Shown here piece by piece: positions 33,463 through 44,642 of a stretch of DNA of 64,000 nucleotides. The notes under the pieces are model-generated. The model had not been told where the DNA came from and did not search any database. It saw nothing but the letters and a program-made list of their open reading frames with translations. Source of the DNA: Acarospora socialis (lineage: Eukaryota; Ascomycota; Lecanoromycetes; Acarosporales; Acarosporaceae). The stretch covers positions 1,369,001-1,433,000 of the forward strand of contig JAMYGW020000006.1 in NCBI GenBank assembly GCA_025617375.2, in the 5' to 3' direction. Position 1 is the first letter of the stretch. Each line of letters opens with the position of its first letter. The translations under genes and the position numbers were made by a program.

Positions 33463-35536
33463 ATGTCATCGCAACCGAAAGCTGCTGCTTTCGGAACATG
33501 GCAAAGCCCTATTACCGCGGACCTCCTGTCTGGCAAGGGCATTTCTCTATTGGAATTAGGGGTCAATGTACGAAATGGTCTAGTCATGTAATCTTAGATG
33601 GCAGAGATGCTGAACCCAGGCAATTAGAAGTCTGCGGACAAGATATACTGTGTGGAAGGAAGGCCTGCCGAAGGTGGTCGTTCTTGCATCGTGGAGCACT
33701 CCGAGCATGGGGTTAAGGACGTCTTACCGAAGGAATACAGTGCGCGGACCGGTATATATGAATACGGAGGAGCTGCCTTCACAGTAAGCTCGGCCGGCGA
33801 GCTGATCTTCGCGGACTGGGAGACGAAGGGCGTCTTCTCCCTCGCGCCTGAAACTGGCGAAACCCGCCGTCTTACGGAACCGGATCCTAAGGTCAATTAT
33901 GCCGACTTCAATGTTCACCCTAGCAGTTGTCAATGGGTCCTCGCCATCAGAGAAGATCATAACATTCCGGGCGTTGAGCACACGATTGTCGCTATCGATT
34001 CTTCAAAGAAGACTACGCTTCCTGTCCTACAAGGCGCTGACTTCTACTCACATCCGCAGTATAGCCCGGACGGCAAGAGGCTTTGCTGGATGCAGTGGAA
34101 CCATCCTGACATGCCTTGGACCGGTACGGAGCTCTACGTCGCCGACTGGCAAGACGGCAAGGTTGGAGAGCCCACATTCGTGGCTGGAAAGGCAGAGGTT
34201 GAGAGCATAAGCCAACCTAGGTGGGGTCCAGATGGTACTTTGTTCTTTGTCAGTGATCGGTTTGGATACTGGCAACTGTATCGATATAGAAATGGTGGAT
34301 CACAAGCGGAACCTATAAAGCTGAAGGGCTTGGAAGATGCCGAGTTTGCTGGCCCAGAGTGGTGGCTTGGCTGGTGCGAACAATCTTCTAGCCACCCTAT
34401 CAGTGGTATGGGCTAACGGTGCAACCTGCAGCTGTACATATGTCAGCCTAACAGCGGACAAGCTCATAGCTGCATATACCAGAAACGCTGCGGATCGCCT
34501 TGCAGTTATCGATGTCAAGTCAGGTTCTTGGACAGATCCACATTTTCCTCTTGTTGAAATCCGAAATAACGCAATCCGAAGAGTTTCAGATACCAGTTTC
34601 GTGGTCATCGGCAGCACTTCAACGGCCCCCACGGCGTTGTACCAGCTGGACATTACGGACCCTTCCAAGATAAAGGTTCTCAAAACTTCGATGGAGGTAG
34701 ATATCTCAAGTTCGCTTTACTCCGAAGCAGAGCATATCTCGTTTCCGCGTGTATACGGGGAAGACAAGAAGGGTAAGGGTCACGCTCTTTTCCTGCCTCC
34801 TAAGAACCCAGATTTCCACGGCGTCGAAGGCAAGCTTCCACCACTGATCGTCTACATCCACGGAGGCCCGACCGGACACGAGGGACCTGGCTTGTCTCTC
34901 TTCCGGCAGTACTACACTTCTCGCGGCTACGCCTTCGTGGCAGTGAATTACGCTGGTTCTACCGGTTACGGCAGAGCCTATCGGGATCGACTTTACGGCA
35001 CCTGGGGCATAAGTGACGTTGCGGACGCAGCAAGCTGTGTCGCCCATCTAGCCTCGGCGTCGCTCATCGACCGTTCTCGCGTCGGCATCACCGGCGGTAG
35101 CGCAGGGGGTTATGCTGTCCTCCAGTCTCTCTGCGTCTACCCCGACGTCTGGGCCGGCGGCGTCAGTCTGTACGGCATCAGCGACTGCAAAGCCCTGATA
35201 GAGGAAACGCATAAGTTCGAGAGTCGTTATATCGGTAAACTCCTTTGCGACGGCAGCCTGAATACTGAAGAGAAGGAGAAGATCTATAGAGACCGCAGCC
35301 CATTGTACCATGCGGACAATATCACGGCCGCGGTTCTGCTGCTGCAGGGAAGTGACGATAAGATCGTTCCACCGAATCAGGCATGGGATATTGAGAAGGT
35401 AATCAAGAAGAATGGAGGGCAGGCGAAGGTCATTATCTTTGATGGGGAAGGGCATGGTTTCATACAAGGCAAGAACGTCAAGACGGCTGTTGAGGAGGAG
35501 GAGAAGTGGTGGGTTAAGACGTTGCTGTCTTCATAG
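33463..35536 (+). CDS. S9 family prolyl oligopeptidase / acylaminoacyl-peptidase-like
   Basis: Three exons (33463-33567, 33628-34373, 34432-35536) give 651 residues. The first exon reads FGTWQSPITADLLSGKGISL, a typical opening of fungal dipeptidyl-peptidase-V-like cytosolic enzymes. A beta-propeller part follows (HPQYSPDGKRLCWMQWNHPD, PRWGPDGTLFFVSDR). The alpha/beta-hydrolase domain has PPLIVYIHGGPTGHEG and the nucleophile in GITGGSAGGYAVLQ (Ser near residue 507). Asp is in LLQGSDDKIVP (near 590) and His in GEGHGF (near 624), so the triad is complete. There is no signal peptide, pointing to a cytosolic peptidase that trims short peptides from the N-terminus. Confidence 0.92.
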
Positions 35537-36357
35537 CTGTAAAGTAGGCAGTCCTTCATAGAGATACGATAATCTGAGTACAGACTTCCTTTCAATTCAT
35601 AAGCCTTCCTGATACGGAAGGATGTGTTTCATCACAGGATATCATATTGGTATATCTACTGGGAAGGCACCCCTGGCTCTACACATTGCCCCTTCCCCTC
35701 TTCGTGTAAGTAAACATTTACTCGATCCAAGCAGCATTCCATACATAAACAATCCATCCTTCGTGCACCTCACCATCATCCCACTGCCACGACACCAGTC
35801 CATCACCGCCACTCCCATCAAACACCACCGCCCTAACAACACGACGTCCCCTCTCCTATCAAAACACCACGGCGCCATCAGCACTTCAGGCAAAGCGCAG
35901 ATGAACTCATCTTCGGCTATAAAAGAACGATTGCACATGTGAGAGCCTTCAGTCATGAAACTTAGGGATATAACAATTGACTTCATCGCTTCGGTACCAT
36001 GGCGAGCAGCAAAGAACAGGGGTTCCATCCTGACATTCTACGAGATGACATTCCCACTTCGATATGCCCGCCGACGATCCGCGCAGCTCCCTAGCACTGG
36101 CGGGTTTCGAGCTAAGCTGGAGGAGCTGGCGTTGATGAAGGCAACCATATTAGACTTCAGGGATGGGAGGAGCGCAAACCCACTCCCTCTTCTCTTGAAG
36201 AGGATGACGAATATCGTCGTCTCTACGAGATGGTACCCCAACCAAACTATCTTGGATTCGGATCGACGGGGCCCACTGGATGGGCTTGCCAAGACGAGAA
36301 GAGTCTACTATGGACGGCCGTTTACTAATATCGATCCCAATGGGTTGCGGAGTCCGC
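35537..36357. other. gene-free stretch
   Basis: 3' flank of the S9 gene. No gene recognised. Confidence 0.4.
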
Positions 36358-37542
36358 TCAAGTGATACTGACAGGGTCACCCATAAGGTCACAGAGTACC
36401 CCCACAGCCAGGTCAACTACAGGGCCATTCAGTCCTCCGGGAGAGTACAGACATCGCTCTTTATTCTGGCAAGCGGTTAGGATGGCGCATAACCCATTCC
36501 CCTCATAGCTCGCTCTGGAGGTATAGAATGGAACCCGGCTCGGAGGACTCCCTGGCCTGCAACATACTTCCCTGGCTAGATTATGGCCCGTACTACGAAT
36601 CTGCATTATCGGAGGTCCTGGCGAGAAATGGGAGAGTTGTGCGGAGTTCCACTCCCTCTCCACCAGAGATCTAAACGAGTTGCCGGGAAGACGGAGCTCC
36701 TCCTGGAATTCAAGTCTGACCAGTTCGTCGCCAAAACCATTAGCGAGCTCCATGACCATGATCAATAACTGCCGTACTCTTTTGGTCGTGCCGTGGTATT
36801 GGAGTCCTTCCGCATGGTGGTTGGCAGGAAAGTCTGTCAACAGCGTACAAGGGTGGTTGAGGGCATGTCAATCTAGAGCAGACAATCGCGCAGTATACTG
36901 GCTCTCCCCTGAAGATCCAGTGATCGATGAGGATGGTGGAGAATTCCAAAGCCGTGGACGAGAGGGCTCAGAGAGCCTTCCCTTTAGCGTTTCGCCTTCA
37001 CTGATTGCCTTGCTCGTCTGAGCCGACGAAGCGTCCTCGGGGAGATGCACGGGGAGTGGTCAATACTGGAGATCACCCTAATACGGAATGGGAGCACCTC
37101 CGCTCTCAACCGTTGTCGCTATCGACTGTTTGCGTTTGATCTAGGAGGACAGGCTCTCGGTCAATGGGGATTTCGAAGGGTTGAACGACAAAAGAATCAC
37201 GGCCACGGCATCTTCGTACGACGGTGCTGGAGCTCTCTGGTCTCTACCTGTCCCGTCGTGGTTGTTGTGTTCTTGCAGCCCGCTGGGGCCTTGCTGAACC
37301 CGCCGAAGAATAACCGGGACGTTGCCACCCAGCGAGAGGCCGCCGGAGACCCCAACACGCAGGAGAAGGATTATCCAGACAAGAAGGGCCCGTGACGGCG
37401 CACCCCGCGGTGGAGAGACACCCGCCGGCGAGGAACCTGGTGCCAGGGTCTCAACACCAAGAGGTTGTTGACATGGCATGCAGAGCCAATCATCTTGCTC
37501 AGAATCCTCCACCTTCCGTTGACTACACCTGACGTGTCCCAA
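36358..37542 (-). CDS. possible unknown gene, structure unresolved
   Basis: Long open frames on the minus strand have a coding feel but no confirmed model. One (37141-37542) contains a hydrophobic helix, ALLVWIILLLRVGVSGG, after a Pro/Gly-rich head, and could be a single-pass membrane protein. Another (36868-37050) has SKAISEGETLKGRLSEPSRP. A third (36358-36840) has VMELANGFGDELVRLEFQEE. A short intron could join the last two near 36840. I recognise no domain, and the region may equally hold no gene. Confidence 0.25.
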
Positions 37543-38355
37543 GCATTATCACCTTACGAGGACTGAAAATACCGGGTTCAGGAAGATATAATGCGCTTGT
37601 TCAGTTGGTGGTATGGGTTGCAGCACAGTTCAACGGATGAGATGGCTTGCTCGGCGCGGATCTTTGCTAGTTATGTTTCTGATATGGGCGGAGGGAATGA
37701 CTGAAGAGTCTAGACTGCATTTCAGGACATTCGACGGGATAGTAAAAATGCTGATGTGCTTTTGAACTCTCAATAATGCTTGGAAGGGCGAATCTATTAG
37801 AGGGTTTTCAGGTTTTGCACTGTTTATGTAATTGAATGTGTCAGATTTAATAAGACATCTATTGTGCTATTCATGACATTCAATACTTGCAGGTTGGAGC
37901 TTTGACGTATCTGCGATTAGGCCCTAATTCAAGACCAACTCCATGTGAATAGTGCGTCATTCCCATGAGAATGGTTGGTCCTGACGATATGGTGAGGAGT
38001 GAGAGTGTGGTGATTTCGATTAGGAGGTGGACAATAAGCGTAGGAACAGATACATCTGAGTTTATCACGACAGGTCGGCATGAGCTGAGACACACTAGAT
38101 TGACAGATAAGGGGACGTTGATGCAGAGAGTGTGATACAAATGCGACATGGTGGAAGTCCGGTTTGTGGAATAGCACCGGGGACAAATGCGCCTGGCTAA
38201 AATGTGGGGTTTGTGAGTGGACAAACTGCGTTCCTGAAAATAAAGCCCATACACTACTCCGTACACAGGCCATGGTATAGCCACCTATAGAAAGAAGAGG
38301 AGAGCTAGAATCACAAATCCGTGAAGTGAGAGGGATGTAACAGTGCCTGAAGATA
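37543..38355. other. gene-free stretch
   Basis: 3' flank of the stomatin-like gene. Nothing recognised. Confidence 0.45.
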
Positions 38356-39746
38356 TCATCGCTTTTTCGTAGTCTGGTCGAAGCCGTCCAGTACGCTCTT
38401 AGCCACTTCATCCATCCTGCTAGACGAAGCATCACTCTCCTTCCCGGCCTTCCATTCGCCTTCCCCGTATCTACTCACCTCATCCTCTAGCCTCTTAACA
38501 CCACCCTGCTGCTGCTCTGACCTATGCTGCTGATGCGCGCGGATTGACATCGTCCTGGCCTGACTTTCGCTGACTTTGCCGTAAACCGCCATCGCGCTCG
38601 CGATCATGCCCCCGATATCGCCTACATTGCCAGGCACAACAACGGACGTGCCCTCCTTCGCCAACTTACCGAACGCCTCAACGTACTTCTCCGCGACCGT
38701 CAGACTGACGGCGCCCTGTGCCGACTCCTTGCCCTGCGCTATGCTAGCCGCAACGGCATTGATACCGTTAGCGGTAGCTTTTGCTTTCAACAAGATCGCT
38801 TCGGCCTCTCCGCTCGCCATGTTGATCTGCTCACTCTTCAGGGCCTCGGACGCCAGAATGACACTCTGCTTCCTGCCCTCGGCGATGTTGATCGCGCTCT
38901 GCCTTTGTCCTTCGGAGTCGAGGATTTCTGCCCGTTTGCTCCTTTCGGCCGTGACTTGTCGATGCATGGCTGCGACGACACCCTCGGGAGCGTGGATGTC
39001 TCGAATCTCGTAGCGGAGACAGACGACACCCCAGTCTTGCGCGGCTTCGTTGATGGCTTGCGTGATGTTGATATTTAGTGCCGCGCGCTCTTTGAGGACG
39101 TGATCGAGCGTCAGTTGCCCGATTTCGGAACGCATCGTTGTTTGCGCCAGCTGGGAAATGGCGTATTCGGCATCTTCAACGCCGTAGCTGTACGTCCTGT
39201 CAGCCCGCTGCAAGCTATGAGCGTGGCTACAGCAGAACCGTACCTAGCTTTGTATGCATCAAATACCCTCGTATACAGCACCCCGTCTAACTCCAACGTG
39301 ACATTATCGGCTGTGATGGCGCTCTGACTCGGTATCTCGATCGCCGCTTCCTTCAGACTCTTGACGTAAGCTATCCGGTCGAGAAACGGTATCAGGATAG
39401 CTAGGCCGGGTTGAAGGATCCGGTTGAACTTCCCCATGCGCTCCACGATCCATGCCGTCTGCTGTGGTACGAAGCGGATTATCGTGTTGGCTGGGAGTGC
39501 TGGTCGTTGGAAGTAGGAGGATGGAGAGGGCGGGCCAGAGGAAAGTCCGAGCAGGCTATTGTTTGGTGCGGTGAGTTGTGGACTGGTCGTTAAGGTACGT
39601 CTGGGGGTGGATCTCGTGGGTTGAGAGGAGGTGGGGGTGGCGTAGAGACATCGTAAAGAGGATTTGCCAGTGGTTGAGAGCCCTAACACTTTTGAGTCGC
39701 TAAGGCTCAGGACTGTTCTAGCAGCGAGTTTTGTGGCGGAGGCCAT
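38356..39746 (-). CDS. mitochondrial stomatin-like protein (SPFH family, STOML2 type)
   Basis: Two exons (39244-39746, 38356-39187) give 444 residues. The first ~90 residues are rich in Ser, Thr, Arg and Leu with almost no acidic residues, a mitochondrial presequence. The SPFH core follows: IIRFVPQQTAWIVERMGKF, QPGLAILIPFLDRIAYVKSL, and across the intron YKASYGVEDAEYAISQLAQT. Then comes AALNINITQAINEAAQDWGV and the long helical ERSKRAEILDSEGQRQSAIN. STOML2 relatives form ring-like scaffolds on the inner mitochondrial membrane that organise cardiolipin and respiratory complexes with the m-AAA/i-AAA proteases. The last ~60 residues are polar and Gln-rich and vary between species. It shares a 319-base divergent promoter region with the WBP4-like gene. 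Confidence 0.92.
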
Positions 39747-40065
39747 CGCGGTGCCTCTCACCAGAGATTTCCTTGATTTGGTGCCGAGATTGTATTGCTA
39801 TAGTTGCTGGCTCTTGCTAGGGAATGATTCTGGGTTCGAGAATGCCAAACGCTTTGACCACCATGCAGTAGCGTTACCGGAATATGAGGATCTTCCCGTA
39901 CCTTAGCTTCGTCGCGCACATACGTATCGTGAAAACGTTTATAGATCCACGCACTCTTAGGAAAACAGCTTGTTTTTCGATACCAGCTGTTAGTGTGAGA
40001 CATCACTATATAGAAATACCCCTGGGTGGCGTCTCAGTATTGAGTCACAGCACAGAATCTCAGCA
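39747..40065. promoter_or_regulatory. divergent promoter region
   Basis: The only space between the start codons of the stomatin-like gene (minus) and the WBP4-like gene (plus), so both must be driven from here. No specific box identified. Confidence 0.5.
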
Positions 40066-41040
40066 ATGTCGGAATACTGGAAGTCAACGGTGAGCTGCCT
40101 AATTCTCGTCAGCGGTCTAAGTAGTTCCTGACAAACGCAACAGCCCAAATACTGGTGCAAACATTGCAAAACCTACGTCCGCGACACCAAGCTCGAAAAG
40201 ACATCACACGAAGCCACCCAAAAACACCAAGGCAACCTCAAGCGATTCCTACGGGACCTTCACCGCGGGCATGAGCGAGAGGAACGGGAGAAGCAGCGGG
40301 CTAAAAGCGAAGTTGAACGACTGAATGGCGTCGTGACGGGCGTCTCCGCAGTAACGGGTAGTTCAACAGCACCATGGAAGCGCAAAACAGCAATCCCGTC
40401 AGAACCGCCAGAGCAAAGACAAGCATCCGTAGCGGAGAGGAAACAACAGCTCGCACAGCTTGCAGATATGGGCGTGGCGATACCAGACGAATTCAGGAGG
40501 GAAATGGCGATGGCGGGTGATTGGCAGACGTTATCAGAGACACCAATATACAAGTCAAGCTTCAAAAAGGAGGAGGATGTGGATGTCAAGCCGGATGTGC
40601 TGAGTGTGGGTGTGCGGAAACGGAAATACGAAGACCAGGAGGAAGATGAAGAAGCTGGCGAGCGAGTGGGGAGGAAAGCCTGGGGCTCTACATTCCGGAC
40701 GCACTCCGAGGCTGGTCCAAATGGCGAAGATGATTTGGACGCTCTGTTGGCTAGCACTGGGACGAAAGGAAATCGACGAGGGAGAGTGGGCGGTTCCACA
40801 GAGGCACCTCGAGACAGCAACACGGAAGACCGTTCGAGAAGTGGACCCCAAGGCAAACAAGACCTTTTACCAGGCGATGGACTATCTATCAAAAGAGAGA
40901 ATTCAGATGAGGGCACCATAAATTTACTCAACTCTTCTGTGACGCGCATTTCCAGTGTTGGAGTTAAGCAGGAAGATGATGCTTCTGCGCCGACAGTGGT
41001 ATTCAAGAAGCGCAAGGTCAAACCAATACAGCAGAAATGA
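40066..41040 (+). CDS. WBP4-like spliceosomal U1-C-type zinc-finger protein
   Basis: Two exons (40066-40089, 40144-41040) give 306 residues. The first 60 residues, MSEYWKSTPKYWCKHCKTYV then HEATQKHQGNLKRFLRDLHR, are the matrin/U1-C-type C2H2 finger of WBP4/FBP21 and yeast relatives, with Cys pair CKHC and His pair HEATQKH. An acidic, low-complexity tail carries KRKYEDQEEDEE and ends in the basic VVFKKRKVKPIQQK. WBP4 joins the spliceosome at the B complex and contacts snRNPs. No WW domain is visible in this copy, which is common for ascomycete members. The first exon is only eight codons, and its splice is supported by the finger being intact across the join. Confidence 0.87.
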
Positions 41041-41454
41041 TGAGGATTACTTTGTACGTCCTAGCATCTTCTTACTTCAGATAACTGTGCTCCGCAGTTT
41101 ATGCAGATCTAAGCACTATGGATGGCCTCAGCGCAGTCACCAAATGCAAATGTCCTGGTTATCCAGTACCCGAATGTGATCGTCCCGCTCTCCAGAGTCA
41201 TTCTGCTGCGAGAAACGACGGTGCCGACTCTTCTGAATACGTGCAACATTTGGACGGTTCGAATACCTTAATAGGTGCTCCAATGCAGTCATAGATTTAC
41301 TTACAATAATATCCAGTCACACTCAACCCTATCAATGCCGTTACAGCTACCGGCTGCAGGTTGTCGGCTATTAGGCAGGGACTACATTAACGCCGGCTGG
41401 ACCCCACCTATGGCTCGATTTCAAGTCTGACCCCACCATAACGAAACAACGCGG
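41041..41454. other. gene-free stretch
   Basis: Between the WBP4-like gene and the quinone-reductase-like gene on the same strand; presumed promoter of the latter. Confidence 0.45.
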
Positions 41455-42896
41455 ATGAATCCACAACAACATATACTGAGAACATTCATTAATTGCTACA
41501 GGACTATTAGCTCTTCTCTACTAACTCGCGCGAACCCAGTGCTCAACCTCAGAACAGCACATACCTATACGGGCATCAGATCGAAAATGAAGGAAGCTAT
41601 CATTCATCCAGGGCCCCGAGTCGAGATCATAGACTCACCAGTTCCCGAACCAGCTCCAGATCAAGTTGTGACCAAAGTCGTTGTGTCCGGCTCGAACCCA
41701 AAGGTACGGTTACACTGCAAATCAAAGGCCACTTCAACAGCGGCAACCTTGCTACAATTGTGGAGTCCCCTGGGGTTAATGTACTTCGTTTCTGACTTGT
41801 CCACTGCAGGACTGGAAGAGAGGTGATACGGGATCCAACCCGATCAATCAAGGAGATGACATCGCAGGCGTGGTCCATGCTGTCGGGGAAAACGTTACCG
41901 AGTTCAAACCTGGCGACAGGATTGCTGCATTCCATCAGATGTTGGCGCCTGGCGGAAGCTATGCCGAATACGCGGTCAGCTGGCAGCGCACAACGTTTCA
42001 TCTACCCAAGAAGACGAGCTTCGAAGGTGCGTTACATTACCTCCCCGATTCTCCGAAAGCACAATCTCGCGCGATGGCCCAGGAAGCCCGCCATCAGACA
42101 TTATTTCGATATTTGACCGTTTTGAGCTGACCAACCACGCACGCCAACAGAAGCAGCCACCATTCCTCTCGCAGGCATGACCGCCGCCGTGGGCCTCTAC
42201 CAACGCCTCCGCCTCCCGCTTCCCTGGCAAGCAACTACCAAACCCCTACCACTGATAATCTACGGCGCCTCTTCCGCCGTCGGTTCTTACGCCATCCAGC
42301 TCGCCTGCCTCTCCAACATTCACCCCATCATCGCCATTGCAGGCCGCGCCGCAAGCCACGTCGAATCTCTCATCGACAAGAATAAAGGCGACATGATTGT
42401 CGATTACCGCAAAGGTGACGAGGCGGTGGTGTCAGGGATCAAAGACGCACTCAAGAAGAACGGACTGAGCAAGGTCGAGCACGCCTTCGACGCCGTGAGC
42501 GAGAAGGGTAGTTATCAGAATATCTGTCAGGTCTTGGATTCGCGTGGAGCAATCACACTCGTCCTGCCGGGCAAAAAGTACGACGAGATCCCGGACATCG
42601 TGACGCAGTCACTGACGGCGTGCTTGAGCGTTTTCGCGGACGTGGACCCGCAGTCGCCGGAAGGCAAGGCCGGTGTGCGCACTGGAAGCAAGGAGTTTGG
42701 ATACGTGTTCTCTCGCTTCTTTGGCCGCGGGTTGCAGCAGGGTTGGTTCAAGGGCCATCCGTATGAGGTCGTCCCGGGGGGACTCGACGGGGTGGAGACT
42801 GGCTTGAGGAATCTGAAGGAAGGGAAGGCCAGTGCGGTGAAGTACCTTTTTAGGATTGCGGATACGAATGGCGTTTCGAGGGAATCTCTGTTGTGA
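41455..42896 (+). CDS. MDR-family quinone / enoyl reductase-like enzyme
   Basis: Three exons (41455-41703, 41810-42026, 42151-42896) give 403 residues. The medium-chain dehydrogenase GroES-like part reads MKEAIIHPGPRVEIIDSPVP, SGSNPKDWKRGD, GDDIAGVVHAVGENVTEF and APGGSYAEYAV. The Rossmann part has LIIYGASSAVGSYAIQLAC, a GxSSxVGxxA cofactor motif of zinc-free quinone reductases. No zinc-ligand Cys cluster is seen. The first in-frame ATG adds 44 residues rich in Ser, Thr, Arg and Asn, which may be a mitochondrial presequence; the second Met at 41587 would give the usual cytosolic length. Likely an NADPH-dependent reductase of unknown substrate. Confidence 0.87.
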
Positions 42897-43465
42897 GATA
42901 CTTCCTATAGATGAAAGAAATTTCCAAGTTTTTCTCTGCGGTCAGACCGATTTATCCTATCGTCTAAGATGTCTTGCAACAAGCATACGCTCTCGTGTAA
43001 GCCAGATTCCGTGCCCATCCCCTTCAGTTTTCCTTCGTCGTCTCCTCATGCCGACTATCGGCGCATTCTGTTCCTAGTACAAAGCAGCAACACCTCAGTA
43101 ACCGCTTGAATCCATACTACTTTGTAAAAGCATTTCCAACTGTCCCGCAGGCCATAAATGCACAAGAAGTACGCCTCGTCAATCGCAAGACCCCAGATTT
43201 GATTGAGAGCAAGCAAGAGCGCCGAAGCCGTATTACAATCTTGCTGAGCCTTACAATGATTCATGATAGCGAGAGTTTCCTTACTACGTGAATCTTAAGT
43301 AACCAACATGGATGAAGGGTGGATCGAAGCAAGACATGGCCACGGTTGCACTACGATAGAGCATGAGACTCGATCGTGCAGTGAAATGACCGCAATACGA
43401 GCGCCTTACCATAGCTAGTGAGCACGCTGAGATTCCAATGCTTCCGGAAATGCTAGAAGAACCTG
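42897..43465. other. convergent intergenic region
   Basis: 3' flanks of the MDR gene and of the NIP30-like gene. Nothing else recognised. Confidence 0.5.
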
Positions 43466-44322
43466 TTACTCGTCGTCGTCGGAACTATAGTCACCAAGCC
43501 CTAGTGCTGCGGCGCCTTTGGTGGCAGGTACAGTGGCGTCATTACTGGGTTGAATAGAGATGGTGGCCGGCTTCGCTCCTTCACCGTTGGTAATTGATTT
43601 GGTTGTCGTATTCTTCGTTTCCTTGACCCCTTGATCCCGCGGCACAACTTCCAAGTCCTGGGTTGTAATCTCTGGCGTTGGACTAGGCGGAGCTTCATGC
43701 TTCTCCAGCGATGTCGCTCTGGAGTCGCCAGCAGAAGACATCTTCCGAAGCTTAACGCCCTTCAGCACTTGCTTTTCCTTCCCCCTCCTCCTCTTCTTGC
43801 CATTCACAACCCATTGCTCTCCTTCCACAGAGCCAGCTCCAACGACTCCGTTGGCTCCATTAGCATCCGCCGCCTCCGCCAACAGCGCTTTATCCGCCTC
43901 CTCCTGCTGCCGTCGAAACAAGTCCAACTGCTCCGTCGTCTCCTTCTTTATCTCCGCCTCCTTCGTGCGCGTGGATTCGAGCACCGAGTCCAGAAACTCA
44001 ATCTCATCGTCGTCGAGCGAGCGGAACTGGTTCTTCAGCCGGATCGATTCCTCAAACGCTTCCTGCTTGGCGGCTGAGAACGGCACACAACACCTGATAT
44101 GTCAACTTCTCAGGTCCGGACGTCGCGGTTGATGGGGGCAGAGTTCGGGTGCTCACCCTTGTTGGCCTGTAGTGTTTCGTAGAGCGTCTTCCCGCCGGCT
44201 TGTCGGCTTTCTTCTTCCTTGCGGCGTCGGCTTGCTTCGATTTCTTGCTGCGCTTTCACCCATTCGTCGTCGCGCTCAACTGGCGCATCGGTGGTACCAC
44301 CGGATACAAAGCCTGAGGACAT
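43466..44322 (-). CDS. FAM192A/NIP30 (PSME3IP1)-like protein
   Basis: Two exons (44157-44322, 43466-44073) give 257 residues. The N-terminal NIP30 domain is clear: MSSGFVSGGTTDAPVERDDE, EWVKAQQEIEASRRRKEEES, GGKTLYETLQANK, and, across the intron, AAKQEAFEESIRLKNQFRSL followed by DDDEIEFLDSVLES. The tail is low-complexity with a basic nuclear-type signal (GKKRRRGKEKQ) and ends YSSDDDE. The human homologue binds the PA28-gamma (REG-gamma) proteasome activator in the nucleus through its C-terminus. Whether the fungal partner is Blm10 or another activator is unknown. The 83-base intron is supported by the continuous domain. Confidence 0.87.
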
Positions 44323-44642
44323 CGTGGTATTATGGTCTGGATTCGTCTCTGGAAAGTTGGTTGGTTTGACTGGTAAGCTTGTCAAGTATCATACAGAATA
44401 GGTAAGCTGTTCTTAGGCTAGCGGGGCAGTTGCCCGCTGTCAAGCCGATGTGGGTATCACCGATACTTGTGCAGCCTTACCTATTACACCTATGAATTGA
44501 GTCATGTTGCAGAGCTAATTTTATCACTCAGCCTCGTCCTACACGGCGCAAGCCATTACTATACAAGCATGGCATTTTGCACCGAGCATGGCACTTCTTT
44601 GAAGCTATCGAGGGAAAGATCTCAGTGTGAAAGAGTCCTACC
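44323..44642. promoter_or_regulatory. divergent promoter region
   Basis: 320 bases between the start codons of the NIP30-like gene (minus) and the STAND N-domain gene (plus). Confidence 0.45.
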
